Shown here piece after piece: positions 43,860-53,280 of a DNA stretch of 64,000 nucleotides. This DNA is from Bacteroidia bacterium. Its GTDB lineage: Bacteria; Bacteroidota; Bacteroidia; Cytophagales; Cyclobacteriaceae. Location: contig JAUIAO010000015.1 in the NCBI GenBank assembly GCA_030425425.1, positions 1 to 64,000 on the forward strand, written 5' to 3'. Within the stretch, counting starts at the first letter, position 1. Each line of letters starts with the position of its first letter. The notes beneath the pieces are model-generated. The model searched no databases. It was not told the origin of the DNA and worked only from the letters and a program-made list of their open reading frames with translations. The translations under genes and the position numbers were made by a program.

Positions 43860-44939
43860 ATGAATACTCAACGAATTCCCCTACATGATCTGCACGTTTC
43901 CCTTGGTGCAAAAATGACTCCTTTTGCTGGTTTTGAGATGCCAGTGAGATACAGTTCCGACAAGGAAGAGCACATGAAAGTGAGAGAGGCGGTGGGCGTG
44001 TTTGATGTGTCGCACATGGGCGAATTTATGATCTCGGGCCCAAATGCACTAGAGTTAATTCAGCTGGTCACTTCCAATGATGCTTCCACGCTGGTGGATG
44101 GTCAAGCACAATATTCTTGTCTTCCAAATGACCAAGGTGGCATTGTGGATGATTTGATCGTTTACAGAATAAATGCAGAAAAGTACATGTTGGTGGTCAA
44201 TGCTTCCAACATCGAAAAAGACTGGAATTGGATCAGCTCTCAGAACAGTTTTGGCGCAGTGATGTCGGACATTTCTGACGACACGGTTCTTTTTGCTGTA
44301 CAAGGTCCAAAAGCGGCAGATACTCTTCAAAAGCTTACTGACGTAGATTTAGCTGACATCAAATTCTATCATTTTGCGGAAGGACAATTAGCAGATGTAA
44401 GCATGATCATCTCAGCGACCGGATATACTGGCGCAGGTGGCTTTGAACTGTATATCCCAAAGACAGAGGCTGACAAAGTCTGGAAGGAGATCTTTGAAGC
44501 TGGTGCCGAGTATGAAATCGCACCGATAGGACTGGGAGCCAGAGACACGCTCAGACTAGAAATGGGATATTGCCTTTACGGCAATGACATTACAGACGAA
44601 ACATCTCCTTTAGAAGCAGGTCTTGGTTGGATCACAAAATTCACCAAGAACTTCATCAATTCTGAATCTTTGAAAACACAAAAAGAAGCCAGCGTAACCA
44701 GAAGGTTGGTGGGATTCAAAATGGTAGATAAAGGAATTCCCAGACACGGTTATGAAATTTTGGATGCAGAGGGAAACAAAATTGGCGAAGTTACATCTGG
44801 CACTATTTCTCCCGTTTTAGGAATCGGTGTAGGACTTGGGTATGTCCAAACAGGATTTCACAAGAAAGAAACTGAAATATTCATAGCTGTAAGGAACAAA
44901 CAACTCAAAGCTGTAGTCACCAGACCACCATTCATCTAA
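43860..44939 (+). CDS. gcvT: Aminomethyltransferase (glycine cleavage T protein)
   Basis: GcvT takes the aminomethyl group from the H protein and makes 5,10-methylene-tetrahydrofolate and ammonia. The 359-residue protein begins with [20 protein letters not shown] and has [30 protein letters not shown] and the folate-site Asp in [13 protein letters not shown]-like sequence. A C-terminal domain follows with [18 protein letters not shown] and IGVGLGYV. Other gcv genes are not here. The start is 15 bases upstream of a stretch shared with comB, which follows by 15 bp. Confidence 0.95.
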   Translation: MNTQRIPLHDLHVSLGAKMTPFAGFEMPVRYSSDKEEHMKVREAVGVFDVSHMGEFMISGPNALELIQLVTSNDASTLVDGQAQYSCLPNDQGGIVDDLIVYRINAEKYMLVVNASNIEKDWNWISSQNSFGAVMSDISDDTVLFAVQGPKAADTLQKLTDVDLADIKFYHFAEGQLADVSMIISATGYTGAGGFELYIPKTEADKVWKEIFEAGAEYEIAPIGLGARDTLRLEMGYCLYGNDITDETSPLEAGLGWITKFTKNFINSESLKTQKEASVTRRLVGFKMVDKGIPRHGYEILDAEGNKIGEVTSGTISPVLGIGVGLGYVQTGFHKKETEIFIAVRNKQLKAVVTRPPFI

Positions 44940-44954
44940 AACTGAAGATATCAA

Positions 44955-45662
44955 ATGAGGAAAATAGAAGTCTGTCTCACTCCCGAGTTAATTCACCAAT
45001 ATGATCTTGAAGGTAAAATCGCTGTTGCAGTAGATATTTTCAGGGCTACTTCCTGTATGGTTTCTGGCATAGCCAATGGAGTGGCAGACATCTATCCTGT
45101 CGCAACGGTAGATGAGTGCTTTGAGCTAGGCAAGGAAGGAATGATCATGGCAGGAGAACGAGGAGGTATCAAAGTAGACGGTTTTGATATAGGCAATTCT
45201 CCTTTTGACTACATGAGTGACGAGGTGAAAGGAAAGTCCGTAGTAGTATCAACAACGAACGGCACCAGAACGATTCTTGCGTCGCTGAATGCGGATGAAG
45301 TTTTAATCGGTGCATTCTTAAACATCGGAGTGCTTGCCGAATACCTGAAAAATGCTCAAAAGGATGTTGTAATTCACTGTGCCGGATGGAAAGGCACTGT
45401 AAACCTAGAGGACACCCTTTTTGCTGGAGCATTGATCAATCTACTAATTGACCAAATGGAAATATCTGGTGACTCAGCTTTAATCGCCCATCAACTATAT
45501 CTGGCTAATCAAGATAAACTACTTGAAATAGCCCGACAATCTGCCCATGCTCAGCGCCTTTCAGGGTTTGGAGTAGCTAAAGACATTGAGTTCTGTATGA
45601 CCTCTAACCAATACGAGACAATCCCGGTCTACGTAGATGGCAAACTCAAAAGCCTTAACTAA
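44955..45662 (+). CDS. comB: 2-phosphosulfolactate phosphatase (ComB family)
   Basis: The 235-residue protein has the ComB motifs: AVDIFRATSCMVSGIANG (metal and substrate site), AGERGGIKVDGFDIGNSP and VVSTTNGTRTI. ComB removes phosphate from 2-phosphosulfolactate in coenzyme M synthesis. Coenzyme M is not expected in Bacteroidota, so here the product sulfolactate may feed sulfonate or sulfonolipid metabolism; this is inference. It follows gcvT by 15 bp. Its end overlaps the convergent YciI-like gene by eight bases. Confidence 0.86.
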   Translation: MRKIEVCLTPELIHQYDLEGKIAVAVDIFRATSCMVSGIANGVADIYPVATVDECFELGKEGMIMAGERGGIKVDGFDIGNSPFDYMSDEVKGKSVVVSTTNGTRTILASLNADEVLIGAFLNIGVLAEYLKNAQKDVVIHCAGWKGTVNLEDTLFAGALINLLIDQMEISGDSALIAHQLYLANQDKLLEIARQSAHAQRLSGFGVAKDIEFCMTSNQYETIPVYVDGKLKSLN

Positions 45663-45939
45663 AAATTGGCGGTACAGCGCACTCAGTGACTTCTACCGAT
45701 TCCCAAACTTTACCAGTCACATAAGGCTCATTGTCTTTCCATTCATTGAAAGCAGCTTCAGTTTCAAAGTTGAAGACCATCACTGAGCCGACCATCTTGC
45801 CGTTTTCAATCATTGCAACGGCATAAAGGAGCTTACCTTCTTCTTTCAGCTTTTTAGCGCCTTCCAGGTGTGCCTGTCTTTGGGCTTGTCGGCGTTCAGC
45901 CGCATCGGCTCCATCTCTTCCTATTACTAAAAAATTCAT
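45655..45939 (-). CDS. YciI-like protein
   Basis: The 94-residue protein has the YCII fold pattern: AHLEGAKKLKEEGKLLYAVAM, VGSVMVFNFETEAAFNEW and NDPYV-like sequence (DNEPYVTGKVWESVEV). YciI proteins are small ferredoxin-like enzymes or binding proteins of mostly unknown role. The stop overlaps comB by eight bases in the convergent direction. The start overlaps the DUF2721 gene stop by four bases, so the two are in one operon. Confidence 0.8.
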   Translation of the reverse strand: MNFLVIGRDGADAAERRQAQRQAHLEGAKKLKEEGKLLYAVAMIENGKMVGSVMVFNFETEAAFNEWKDNEPYVTGKVWESVEVTECAVPPIFS

Positions 45940-46352
45940 GTTTTCGATTTTTTCTGTTCAGATCCAAATTCCATATCACTAAGTTCGATCTCCAAAGCTA
46001 TAGTGGAAAGCTGAATTTCTCTCAAAGATATAAAGAGTGAAATCAGCAACAGCACAAGGCTGATTCCAAAAATATAGCTACCCCACTCACCGACTTGTAA
46101 ATAGATAAAAAACATGGCCAACACACACAAAAACAGGCTGGCTACTCCGATAAATTGCATGGCTCTGATCAGGAACAGCCGTTTATTCAAGTTACTCAAC
46201 TGCCCTTTCAATACGATCTTAGGATCGTCCATGTATGATTTGTGTAACTGACGAATGATATTGGCGATTGCCAAAAATCGATTCGTATATGCCAGAAGCA
46301 ATAGCGAAATCGCAGGAAATAATAATGCGGGAGTGGTTAAATTGATTTGCAT
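45936..46352 (-). CDS. DUF2721 membrane protein
   Basis: The 138-residue protein has an N-terminal helix (LTTPALLFPAISLLLLAYTNRF) and two more helices near 64-85 and 90-110. It shows the DUF2721 pattern in which the first helix is followed by a long polar linker with RQLHKSYMDD. It has no known function and probably lies in the inner membrane. It is coupled to the YciI-like gene by a 4-bp overlap. Confidence 0.78.
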   Translation of the reverse strand: MQINLTTPALLFPAISLLLLAYTNRFLAIANIIRQLHKSYMDDPKIVLKGQLSNLNKRLFLIRAMQFIGVASLFLCVLAMFFIYLQVGEWGSYIFGISLVLLLISLFISLREIQLSTIALEIELSDMEFGSEQKKSKT

Positions 46353-46390
46353 ATCTGTGTATTTAATACATAGATATAACTAAAAATTGA

Positions 46391-46717
46391 CTACTTGAGT
46401 TTTTGATTTTCCTTGTGGCGCGTAGCATCTCTCACATTTTTCTTTTCAAAATTCTTCTTCAAAGCGTCAGTAAGATTTACTCCGGTTTGATTGGCCAGAC
46501 AAATCAAGACCCACAGGACATCTGCCATTTCATCACTGAGATCGTGCTTTTTATCAGATTCTTTAAAAGATTGTTCACCGTATTTTCTAGCTATGATCCG
46601 GGCCAATTCGCCAACTTCTTCTGTCAGGATGGCCATATTAGTGAGCTCACTGAAATACCGCACTCCAACGGTCTTTATCCATTGATCTACTTCCTCCTGT
46701 GCTTCATCTATGGTCAT
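46391..46717 (-). CDS. MazG-like nucleotide pyrophosphohydrolase
   Basis: The 108-residue protein is a single MazG/all-alpha NTP-PPase domain. The metal-binding acids are in LTEEVGELARIIARKYG and LSDEMADVLWVLICLANQ, the usual ExxE and ExxD pairs. It removes pyrophosphate from unwanted nucleotides. The start overlaps the stop of the upstream lipoprotein gene by four bases (ATGA). Confidence 0.87.
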   Translation of the reverse strand: MTIDEAQEEVDQWIKTVGVRYFSELTNMAILTEEVGELARIIARKYGEQSFKESDKKHDLSDEMADVLWVLICLANQTGVNLTDALKKNFEKKNVRDATRHKENQKLK

Positions 46718-47286
46718 TGGCCACTTTTTTCGGTATTTGCTTCGAGGTTTTCGTTGAGGTGTTTGATTTCAAATCCCTCCATGTTGATTTTACTTAGAAA
46801 AAAGAAGAGTCTATCTTCCTCTTTTTCTCTCAATGAATCACGATTCGGCTCAAACTCTATGAAGTGTTCATGAGGGAACCGTTCACCATCTTTGTAGTGA
46901 TCCTCCCAATACAGCGCCTCTTCTACCATTCCATTCTTACCGTAGTAAAACTTGTACTCCGAAGCAATCTTAGAATCCTTCTCTACCATTAGATGACCAC
47001 TGAAAATAGGAGCATTCTTTTCGAAATAGAAATAATCATCCCGATCTATATGCGGAGTATGTAAGACACCCACTAGTTTGAGCAGATGATTATCCATAAA
47101 ATATCCTCTGATTTTATAAATAGTATCAGATGCATGAAAGTCATCCTCTACAATTCTGACCCGGTGATTCGCATCAATATCATTGACTTTTTTATTCACA
47201 CCATCTACTAAGGGCTGCTTTTCGCGGCTCACATCACTGCATGCCACCATGGAAATAAGAACAAGTATGGATAGTAAATACTTCAT
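46714..47286 (-). CDS. Lipoprotein, function unknown
   Basis: The 190-residue protein begins MKYLLSILVLISMVACSD, a lipoprotein signal with the cysteine at 16. The remainder is polar with FYYGKNGMVEEALYWEDHYK (one YwqK/MORN-like unit) and a Glu-rich tail. The ATG at 47286 is chosen over an upstream frame start at 47361 because it starts at the signal peptide. It is coupled to the MazG-like gene downstream. No function recognised. Confidence 0.65.
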   Translation of the reverse strand: MKYLLSILVLISMVACSDVSREKQPLVDGVNKKVNDIDANHRVRIVEDDFHASDTIYKIRGYFMDNHLLKLVGVLHTPHIDRDDYFYFEKNAPIFSGHLMVEKDSKIASEYKFYYGKNGMVEEALYWEDHYKDGERFPHEHFIEFEPNRDSLREKEEDRLFFFLSKINMEGFEIKHLNENLEANTEKSGQ

Positions 47287-47436
47287 AAGGTAATGCGGAT
47301 TTTTGCACAATATAATGATTTCCTTAGATTCCTGAGGATTACAATAGTGGTATGATCTCAATATTGAGATATCTTAAAACTTAGATAAATTTTACCAGTC
47401 GAATAATGAAACCTATTCATAAGAGTTGAGTTTATA

Positions 47437-47988
47437 ATGCAAATAATAAAACGTTCAAAAATGATATTGAATCAAAATAAACAACTCACTTTGCTACTGG
47501 GTATATTTTTCTGCATAACATATACCTCCATTGCGCAAACAGACAAAAGTAAAAGACCTAGCCCCCCAGCTCAGGTATCCGACACAATCAAGAACACGGT
47601 CATTACCATTGATTATAGCCAACCTTCGGTCAGAGAAAGAAAAATCTGGGACGGATTGGTACCTTACGGCAAAGTTTGGAGAACAGGTGCCAATGAAGCG
47701 TCATGGTTTGAGGTTTCTGAAGATGTGAAAATCAACGGGAAAGAATTAAAAGCAGGGAAATACGGTTTATTCACTATTCCGGGAGATAATAAGTGGGTGA
47801 TTATTTTCAATGAAGTATGGAACCAATGGGGAGCATACGACTATGATAAAAACAAAGATGTACTTAGAGTGAAAGCCACTCCAGAGGAATCAGAATCATT
47901 CAATGAACAATTCACAATTACAATTTCTGATGATGGAACTGTGAAACTGGAATGGGAGAATGTTTCAGTGCCCTTTACGGTTGAATAA
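47437..47988 (+). CDS. DUF2911-family exported protein
   Basis: The 183-residue protein has a signal peptide (LLLGIFFCITYTSIAQ, ending near residue 34) and the DUF2911 body: VITIDYSQPSVRERKIWDGL, VPYGKVWRTGANEASWFEVS, KAGKYGLFTIPGDNKWVIIF, NQWGAYDYDKNKDVLRV. These proteins are exported and common in Bacteroidota, with no known activity. The start could also be ATG 47461 (MILNQNKQL). A strong bidirectional terminator follows. Confidence 0.82.
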   Translation: MQIIKRSKMILNQNKQLTLLLGIFFCITYTSIAQTDKSKRPSPPAQVSDTIKNTVITIDYSQPSVRERKIWDGLVPYGKVWRTGANEASWFEVSEDVKINGKELKAGKYGLFTIPGDNKWVIIFNEVWNQWGAYDYDKNKDVLRVKATPEESESFNEQFTITISDDGTVKLEWENVSVPFTVE

Positions 47989-47993
47989 AGGAA

Positions 47994-48029
47994 AAGGCTC
48001 GGATGTCTTCCGACATCCTAGCCTTTTTT
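47994..48029. terminator. Bidirectional terminator between DUF2911 gene and yicC
   Basis: The stem AAGGCT/AGCCTT plus GGATGTC (48001-48007) pairing with GACATCC (48012-48018) closes a TTCC loop, with one mismatched pair inside. TTTTTT follows on the plus strand and four T residues follow on the minus strand. It separates the convergent DUF2911 and yicC genes; the yicC stop lies just beyond. Confidence 0.88.
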
Positions 48030-48900
48030 ATATAACGTTCAAGCTCTGCTCTTTTATTTTTTCCAATTCATCTTTCATTTTTACGACCACTCGCTGGATG
48101 ACAGCATCATTTGCTTTTGCTCCAATGGTATTGATCTCTCTTCCGATCTCTTGCGAGATAAACCCTAGCTTTTTTCCTTGAGAATCAGGAGCATCTATTA
48201 CCTCATCAAAATAGTCGAGATGCTGACCCAGTCTAACTTTCTCCTCGGTAATGTCTAATTTTTCTAGATAGTATATAAGCTCTTGTTCGAATCGGTTCTG
48301 ATCTACTTGAGTTTTTTCTTTGATATCCTCTATGCTTGCAGATATTCTCTGGCGAATTTGTTGGATCCGCTCAGGATCTCTTTCTGTTACTTCAGCAAGC
48401 CCATTCCGAATCTCCTGAATATAACTTTTTAGTTTTTCTTGAAGCACTTTCCCCTCCATTTCCCTGAAATTGGCACATTTATCCAATGCCTCTTCAAGGA
48501 CTGACTTTACCAACGTCCATTCTACAGAGGGGGCAGAGTCATCCGGCACTATCACATCAGGAGAATGCAGTGCAAGCTTGAACAAGTCCTTCACATTACC
48601 GTCCAACTCCTTGGCCAACTCATAATATTCAGAATAATACTTTTTGAACAGCTCTCTATTGATATGTACAGTAGGTTCTTCCAGATGAATAGGTTTCAGC
48701 TCTATCATCAGGTTGGCTTTTCCCCTTGTAAGCTTCTGAGTAACCAGGTTTTTTATCTCCAGTTCCTTGTCCGCAAGTTCTCTTGGGATTTTCTGTATCA
48801 GGTCTAAAAATTTACTGTTGAGCGTCTTGATCTCAACTTTTACAAGGTATCGGTCAGACTCAGCTTCTGCTGAACCAAAACCAGTCATGGAATAAAGCAT
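48028..48900 (-). CDS. yicC: YicC/YloC family endoribonuclease
   Basis: The 290-residue protein starts MLYSMTGFGSAEAESDRY, the family signature. It has VKVEIKTLNSKFLDLIQKIPRELADKE, RGKANLMIEL, and a C-terminal YLEKLDITEEKVRLGQHLDYF followed by KKLGFISQEIGREINTIGAKAND. YicC has been linked to RNA turnover and stationary-phase survival in bacteria. ATG 48900 is preferred to an upstream TTG. It is nine bases downstream of the large fusion gene on the same strand. Confidence 0.92.
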   Translation of the reverse strand: MLYSMTGFGSAEAESDRYLVKVEIKTLNSKFLDLIQKIPRELADKELEIKNLVTQKLTRGKANLMIELKPIHLEEPTVHINRELFKKYYSEYYELAKELDGNVKDLFKLALHSPDVIVPDDSAPSVEWTLVKSVLEEALDKCANFREMEGKVLQEKLKSYIQEIRNGLAEVTERDPERIQQIRQRISASIEDIKEKTQVDQNRFEQELIYYLEKLDITEEKVRLGQHLDYFDEVIDAPDSQGKKLGFISQEIGREINTIGAKANDAVIQRVVVKMKDELEKIKEQSLNVI

Positions 48901-48908
48901 GGGCAAAT

Positions 48909-51900
48909 TTAAAAATCTAATCCAAGAGTAAGGTATACTCTTGTATCCTCAGTCTGAGAATCTCTGATCGGTTGTGCAAAATCCAACTTCACATAATATC
49001 CTAAAAGCACAGACCTCACTCCCCATCCATAACTGCTAAGCCATGGATTCTGAAAGCTTGCTATTTCTGCACTAAATGGCTGATTATCTATTTCATATTT
49101 TTTAGCAAAAGCACCCCCATTTTTTGAGAATGGTGAAAATCCCGTCCAGGCCGATCCCAGATCATAAAATGCTAAAAGTTCAAAATTCCGGAGAAACGTA
49201 GAAGAAATCGGGGCATTGGATAAGTATCTGAACAGTGGCAATCGGAGCTCAGCATTAATGCTCAGTGCATTGGTTCCATAAAGTTCATTATAGTCAAACC
49301 CACGCAGGTTTGTTACAAACTCCGTGAACAAAACATTCGAGTTGTCCTTACTGTTCGTCATTCTTAGTGGATCTGTGGAACCCTGGTCTTCAAAAGTCCT
49401 GAATACCCAATTATCCATTCCACCAAGTAGAAAATTCAACTTATTCGGCCCCATAGATCGTCCATAAAAAATTCTTGTGGCCAGCGTGAATTCCTTGTGA
49501 ATCTTTTGATAATGTCTCAAATCAACTTTCAACTTACTGAAAGTTTTATTGTAATTGTTTAAGCCAAGATTGTATTCATACTCTACTAGCCCTCGCGTGC
49601 CCTGATAACTATTAAATCCTTTTTCCAGGGTATTGTCTATCACCATTGCAGACCTGAAGCCACCATAGTAATACAAGCTATTTTTAGCTAGTCCTGCTTG
49701 ATTATTAACTGCCTGCCACTGAAGATTTGAGAATCTGGTATTAGATAAAACCGGCGCTAGTTCAAACCGAAATAGGTTGGAAAGCGGCAATGCAAAAGCA
49801 ACTTCCAGTCTGTTGAGTGTATATTTCTGAGCTAAGTCAATTTCAGAATCTCGATCTTGTAAAAATCTGGCATCAGAATCAATCAAATAAGTATTCCTAT
49901 TGAACCGAACATGTAGATCCATCCAATATTTCAAAAACTGATATTCGGCATACACATTGCCGCTTTTAAAGTTGGAAGTGGTTTCCGCTCCTCCGATTAC
50001 CCTATGATTCTCTAATAAATCATTGATTTCAGTTTCAAACAATAAGCTAAAACCACGGATAGGCTCCATAGCAAACGAAGTAATCAGGTTATTGAAACTA
50101 AATCTTGGTTGGTATTTGGAAGGACCAACAACCCGGTTTTCTTTTTCAAATTTCTGATAAGTAGAAAAAAATGAATCAGGTCTAAAACCACTGCTTTGAT
50201 TCGGTTCATCTTCAAAGACATAATCATCTGTATCTATAAAGTTTTGATCTTCCTGATCATCCAAATCCGGGCTAACAGAATCAGGTTCATCTTTGAAAAA
50301 AAATGAGTCTGGTAAAATCAGTGAATCAACCTTAGAATACGAAGAAGGCAGGGTATCAACTTTAACCGTTTGCTGTTCTTCTTCCAGTTTCAACCTCTTC
50401 GCCAGAAACTGGGCCTGAACCATTCTCTGACGACCAGTTTGTGGAGTAAACAATCGGTTATCCAGATTATATGGTGACTCTAAAAACACTTTCTTCCTAC
50501 CATCATCCAACATAAGATATGTGATTTTATTAGGATCATCAAAAGAAAGATCATAGTCTACAATACTGTGCTCATAGTTAGACACCTGAACAAAGGTAGA
50601 ATCCGTAAAACTGTACTTGTAAAGATTACTGATTCCTTTTTGATCACTGAGATAATAGACCTCTGAAGTATTTTTAGCAATCGGCTTATGATCCATACTA
50701 TAAGTGTTGGTCAACCGATAAAATGCTGAAGTAGTTGTATCAAGGTTGTATAGAAACAAATTGAAATTATCATCAATATTTTCAAGACTCACTTCATTCA
50801 CCCGAATAGAATCATTGATCCTGTTGGAAGAAAAAATCATAGTAGCCGTACCAGGAATAAATACCGGATCAATATCATCATATTCATCTTTGGTAATGCG
50901 TTTCAGTGCATTTCGGCGCATGCTTATCAGAAAAATATCATTCATTCCATCTACATCCCCACTTATTACAGCGAGGCGGCCATTATCATTGAAGCTAAAA
51001 CTCTCAATCTGATTGAAACGTGTAAGGGGTTTTTGAAACTTTTCACCAGTATTCACATTATAAGTGTGCAAATAAAGGTAGCCACGCTTGAATAGAATCA
51101 CACCCAGGGTGGTTTCATCCTGCCAGTCTATAAGTGGAAGTTTTTTATCCTGCTCCTGGTTATTGACCAGATATCCTCCTTTAACTACAGTTTTTTCTTT
51201 ACCAGAATTCAAATCAATGACATTAACACGATACTTTCCGTTTTCATGCAATGCATAAGCCAATTTCTGACCATCCTTACTAATCTTCGAATGGTTTAAA
51301 ACAATATCCTTGTTCTTGTACTTTGCTACCACATCTGCACTTTCAGGCTCCTTGTAGTTTTGGGCAATTTCCTCTTGCTGTACGGAATAGTATTGCTGCC
51401 AGTCTTGCAAAAAATATTTGAAGCTTACGCCCAGTGTACTTGAAATACTGTTTTCTTCGTTTCGAATAATTCTGGTAAGATTCAGAAGATTAGAGATATT
51501 GCTTTTTCCGTATTTAATAGCAATGTAATTCCAGATACTCTGCCCAATCATTTCCGACTCGTATCCATCAATTTTCATCAATTTATTCACCTTATTTCTG
51601 GACAGGTAATCCCTCACCTGGTCGTCCATATCTCTAGACCATCCATAAGCAAGGTATCGTGCGGCACCTCCCATAAACCAGTCTGGTAGAGACAGCAGGT
51701 ATGAATTCTGAAAAATCTCCGCTAGGCTGCCCCCAAACATCATATCGTTGATTAGATTTTTGCTCAGGTGATATAGTATTTCTTGTTTGAACTCATGAGC
51801 CTGACCTGGATAAGCCAACTCAACTTGTAGTTTGACAAAATCAGTTTTCCCTCCAATAGTATATACATCACCTCCAATCCCGATATTGGATTGCTGCAGG

Positions 51901-52184
51901 TCCTCTACAGAATTGTAAATGAAAAGTTTGGTTTTGGAATACGGTGCATATCCGAGCATATCTGTCAGCTTTACATATTCGCTCTCAAGATATTTCAAAG
52001 CTTCCCTTGCATACTCCTGTCCTCCCGGGTAATAGTAAACTTCAAAATTATTGGTGCTGTAATAAAACCAGTCGAACCTCTTGTATTGAACACGACTCTG
52101 ACCAAATTCTGTATGATAATACTGCGCTGAAGTCACGAAGCTCATCATCAAAATTAATATGGTTATATATGCTTTTTCTCTCAT
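48909..52184 (-). CDS. Pseudo-peptidase / TolB-like propeller / Omp85-like barrel protein
   Basis: The 1091-residue protein has a signal peptide (1-20). A peptidase_MA-like domain follows (about 35-280; LPDWFMGGAARYLAYG is the expected core), then a WD40/PD40-type beta-propeller (about 290-600). A very acidic linker (about 620-690) leads to a beta-barrel that resembles Omp85/surface-antigen proteins and ends VYLTLGLDF. The HExxH of the peptidase is replaced (ILYHLSKN at the HExxH position) and the downstream Glu is Gly (WFMGGAA), so it should not be an active protease. It probably sits in the outer membrane and binds or guides envelope proteins. It overlaps the FAD oxidoreductase gene by four bases. 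Confidence 0.75.
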   Translation of the reverse strand: MREKAYITILILMMSFVTSAQYYHTEFGQSRVQYKRFDWFYYSTNNFEVYYYPGGQEYAREALKYLESEYVKLTDMLGYAPYSKTKLFIYNSVEDLQQSNIGIGGDVYTIGGKTDFVKLQVELAYPGQAHEFKQEILYHLSKNLINDMMFGGSLAEIFQNSYLLSLPDWFMGGAARYLAYGWSRDMDDQVRDYLSRNKVNKLMKIDGYESEMIGQSIWNYIAIKYGKSNISNLLNLTRIIRNEENSISSTLGVSFKYFLQDWQQYYSVQQEEIAQNYKEPESADVVAKYKNKDIVLNHSKISKDGQKLAYALHENGKYRVNVIDLNSGKEKTVVKGGYLVNNQEQDKKLPLIDWQDETTLGVILFKRGYLYLHTYNVNTGEKFQKPLTRFNQIESFSFNDNGRLAVISGDVDGMNDIFLISMRRNALKRITKDEYDDIDPVFIPGTATMIFSSNRINDSIRVNEVSLENIDDNFNLFLYNLDTTTSAFYRLTNTYSMDHKPIAKNTSEVYYLSDQKGISNLYKYSFTDSTFVQVSNYEHSIVDYDLSFDDPNKITYLMLDDGRKKVFLESPYNLDNRLFTPQTGRQRMVQAQFLAKRLKLEEEQQTVKVDTLPSSYSKVDSLILPDSFFFKDEPDSVSPDLDDQEDQNFIDTDDYVFEDEPNQSSGFRPDSFFSTYQKFEKENRVVGPSKYQPRFSFNNLITSFAMEPIRGFSLLFETEINDLLENHRVIGGAETTSNFKSGNVYAEYQFLKYWMDLHVRFNRNTYLIDSDARFLQDRDSEIDLAQKYTLNRLEVAFALPLSNLFRFELAPVLSNTRFSNLQWQAVNNQAGLAKNSLYYYGGFRSAMVIDNTLEKGFNSYQGTRGLVEYEYNLGLNNYNKTFSKLKVDLRHYQKIHKEFTLATRIFYGRSMGPNKLNFLLGGMDNWVFRTFEDQGSTDPLRMTNSKDNSNVLFTEFVTNLRGFDYNELYGTNALSINAELRLPLFRYLSNAPISSTFLRNFELLAFYDLGSAWTGFSPFSKNGGAFAKKYEIDNQPFSAEIASFQNPWLSSYGWGVRSVLLGYYVKLDFAQPIRDSQTEDTRVYLTLGLDF

Positions 52185-53224
52185 TTAGTCACTCTAGTAA
52201 TATCCACTTCTGGCATCAAATCACCATCACCCCTCAGGTAATTTACCAATTGCTCAGCAAAATACGGTATCAATGACACTCCTTTAGAACCAAATCCATT
52301 GAACACTCCCACAGCTGGCTGCTCTCTGTGAAAACCTATAAATGGTCTTCTGTCAAATGTAGCAGGTCGCACTCCGGCTTTTGCTTTCACGAATTGATAT
52401 TCCCCTCCATATATTTTCCTTAACCGTTCCTCGAGGTTTTTGATTCCCTTTTCCGAGGGAGTATGGTCCAAGTGATTGTGGTCATAGGTTGCTCCCACGG
52501 TGTACCTTCCTTCCTTGGGTAATATAAAAACACCCTTATTCACAATCATGTCTTCAGGTAACTCTGTGATAATTTCTAATGTTTCACCTTTGACCAGTCG
52601 AAATGGTAAATCTTTCCAAAAAGGATTTTTATTCGCTTCAGGTCCTTCACAGAATATCACTTTATCAGCCTTCAGGTTTTTATAATTTATTCCCACACCC
52701 ACTGTCAATTCATTGTATTCAAACACTTCACTATGGTAAACTCCCTTATGGATGAAAAAATTTCGACAGGCCGTCAATAAATCAGGCACATTGACATAGC
52801 CACATTTTTTAAGCATTAGCCCACCAAATTCGTCCTTTACTCCATTCAAGCCAATACTTTTCCCTTTCATCTCTTCCACAAACTGCTTGTATCCAGGTTC
52901 CGAAATTTTTATAGACCAATCATTTTGCTCTTCATAAGATCCAAACATCCGGTAGATAGGCATTGGATATATAAAACGTGCCGAAAGTTTAATTTCCAAC
53001 TCCTGATAAAATGATTCGAGATTCAAAAAAAGTTCATCGGCCAACCAGGTTTTCACCATCTTCCGCCCCGTTATGGGATTATAAATACCACCAGCTTTCA
53101 GAGATGATATCTCTTGTTTTTCTTCATTTATTATCTTTATAGAATACCCTGCATCCATTAGCTTCACGGCCAGAATACTCCCGGCAATCCCCTGACCCAC
53201 AATCAAAAAATCAACTTTCTCCAC
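52181..53224 (-). CDS. FAD-dependent oxidoreductase (DadA/glycine oxidase type)
   Basis: The 347-residue protein starts with GTG and has the dinucleotide-binding motif VDFLIVGQGIAGSILAVKL, then IYNPITGRKMVKTW, AGVRPATFDRRPFIGFHREQ and FNGFGSKGVSLIPYFAEQL. The layout resembles DAO-family oxidoreductases (glycine or D-amino-acid oxidase, MnmC-like). The substrate is unknown. It is the first gene of the fusion protein-yicC run and overlaps the downstream gene by four bases. Confidence 0.84.
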   Translation of the reverse strand: MEKVDFLIVGQGIAGSILAVKLMDAGYSIKIINEEKQEISSLKAGGIYNPITGRKMVKTWLADELFLNLESFYQELEIKLSARFIYPMPIYRMFGSYEEQNDWSIKISEPGYKQFVEEMKGKSIGLNGVKDEFGGLMLKKCGYVNVPDLLTACRNFFIHKGVYHSEVFEYNELTVGVGINYKNLKADKVIFCEGPEANKNPFWKDLPFRLVKGETLEIITELPEDMIVNKGVFILPKEGRYTVGATYDHNHLDHTPSEKGIKNLEERLRKIYGGEYQFVKAKAGVRPATFDRRPFIGFHREQPAVGVFNGFGSKGVSLIPYFAEQLVNYLRGDGDLMPEVDITRVTK

Positions 53225-53280
53225 TTGCTTGACTATCTTTTATACAAATTTGCACCTTTAGATCTCCTGAATTTACTTCG

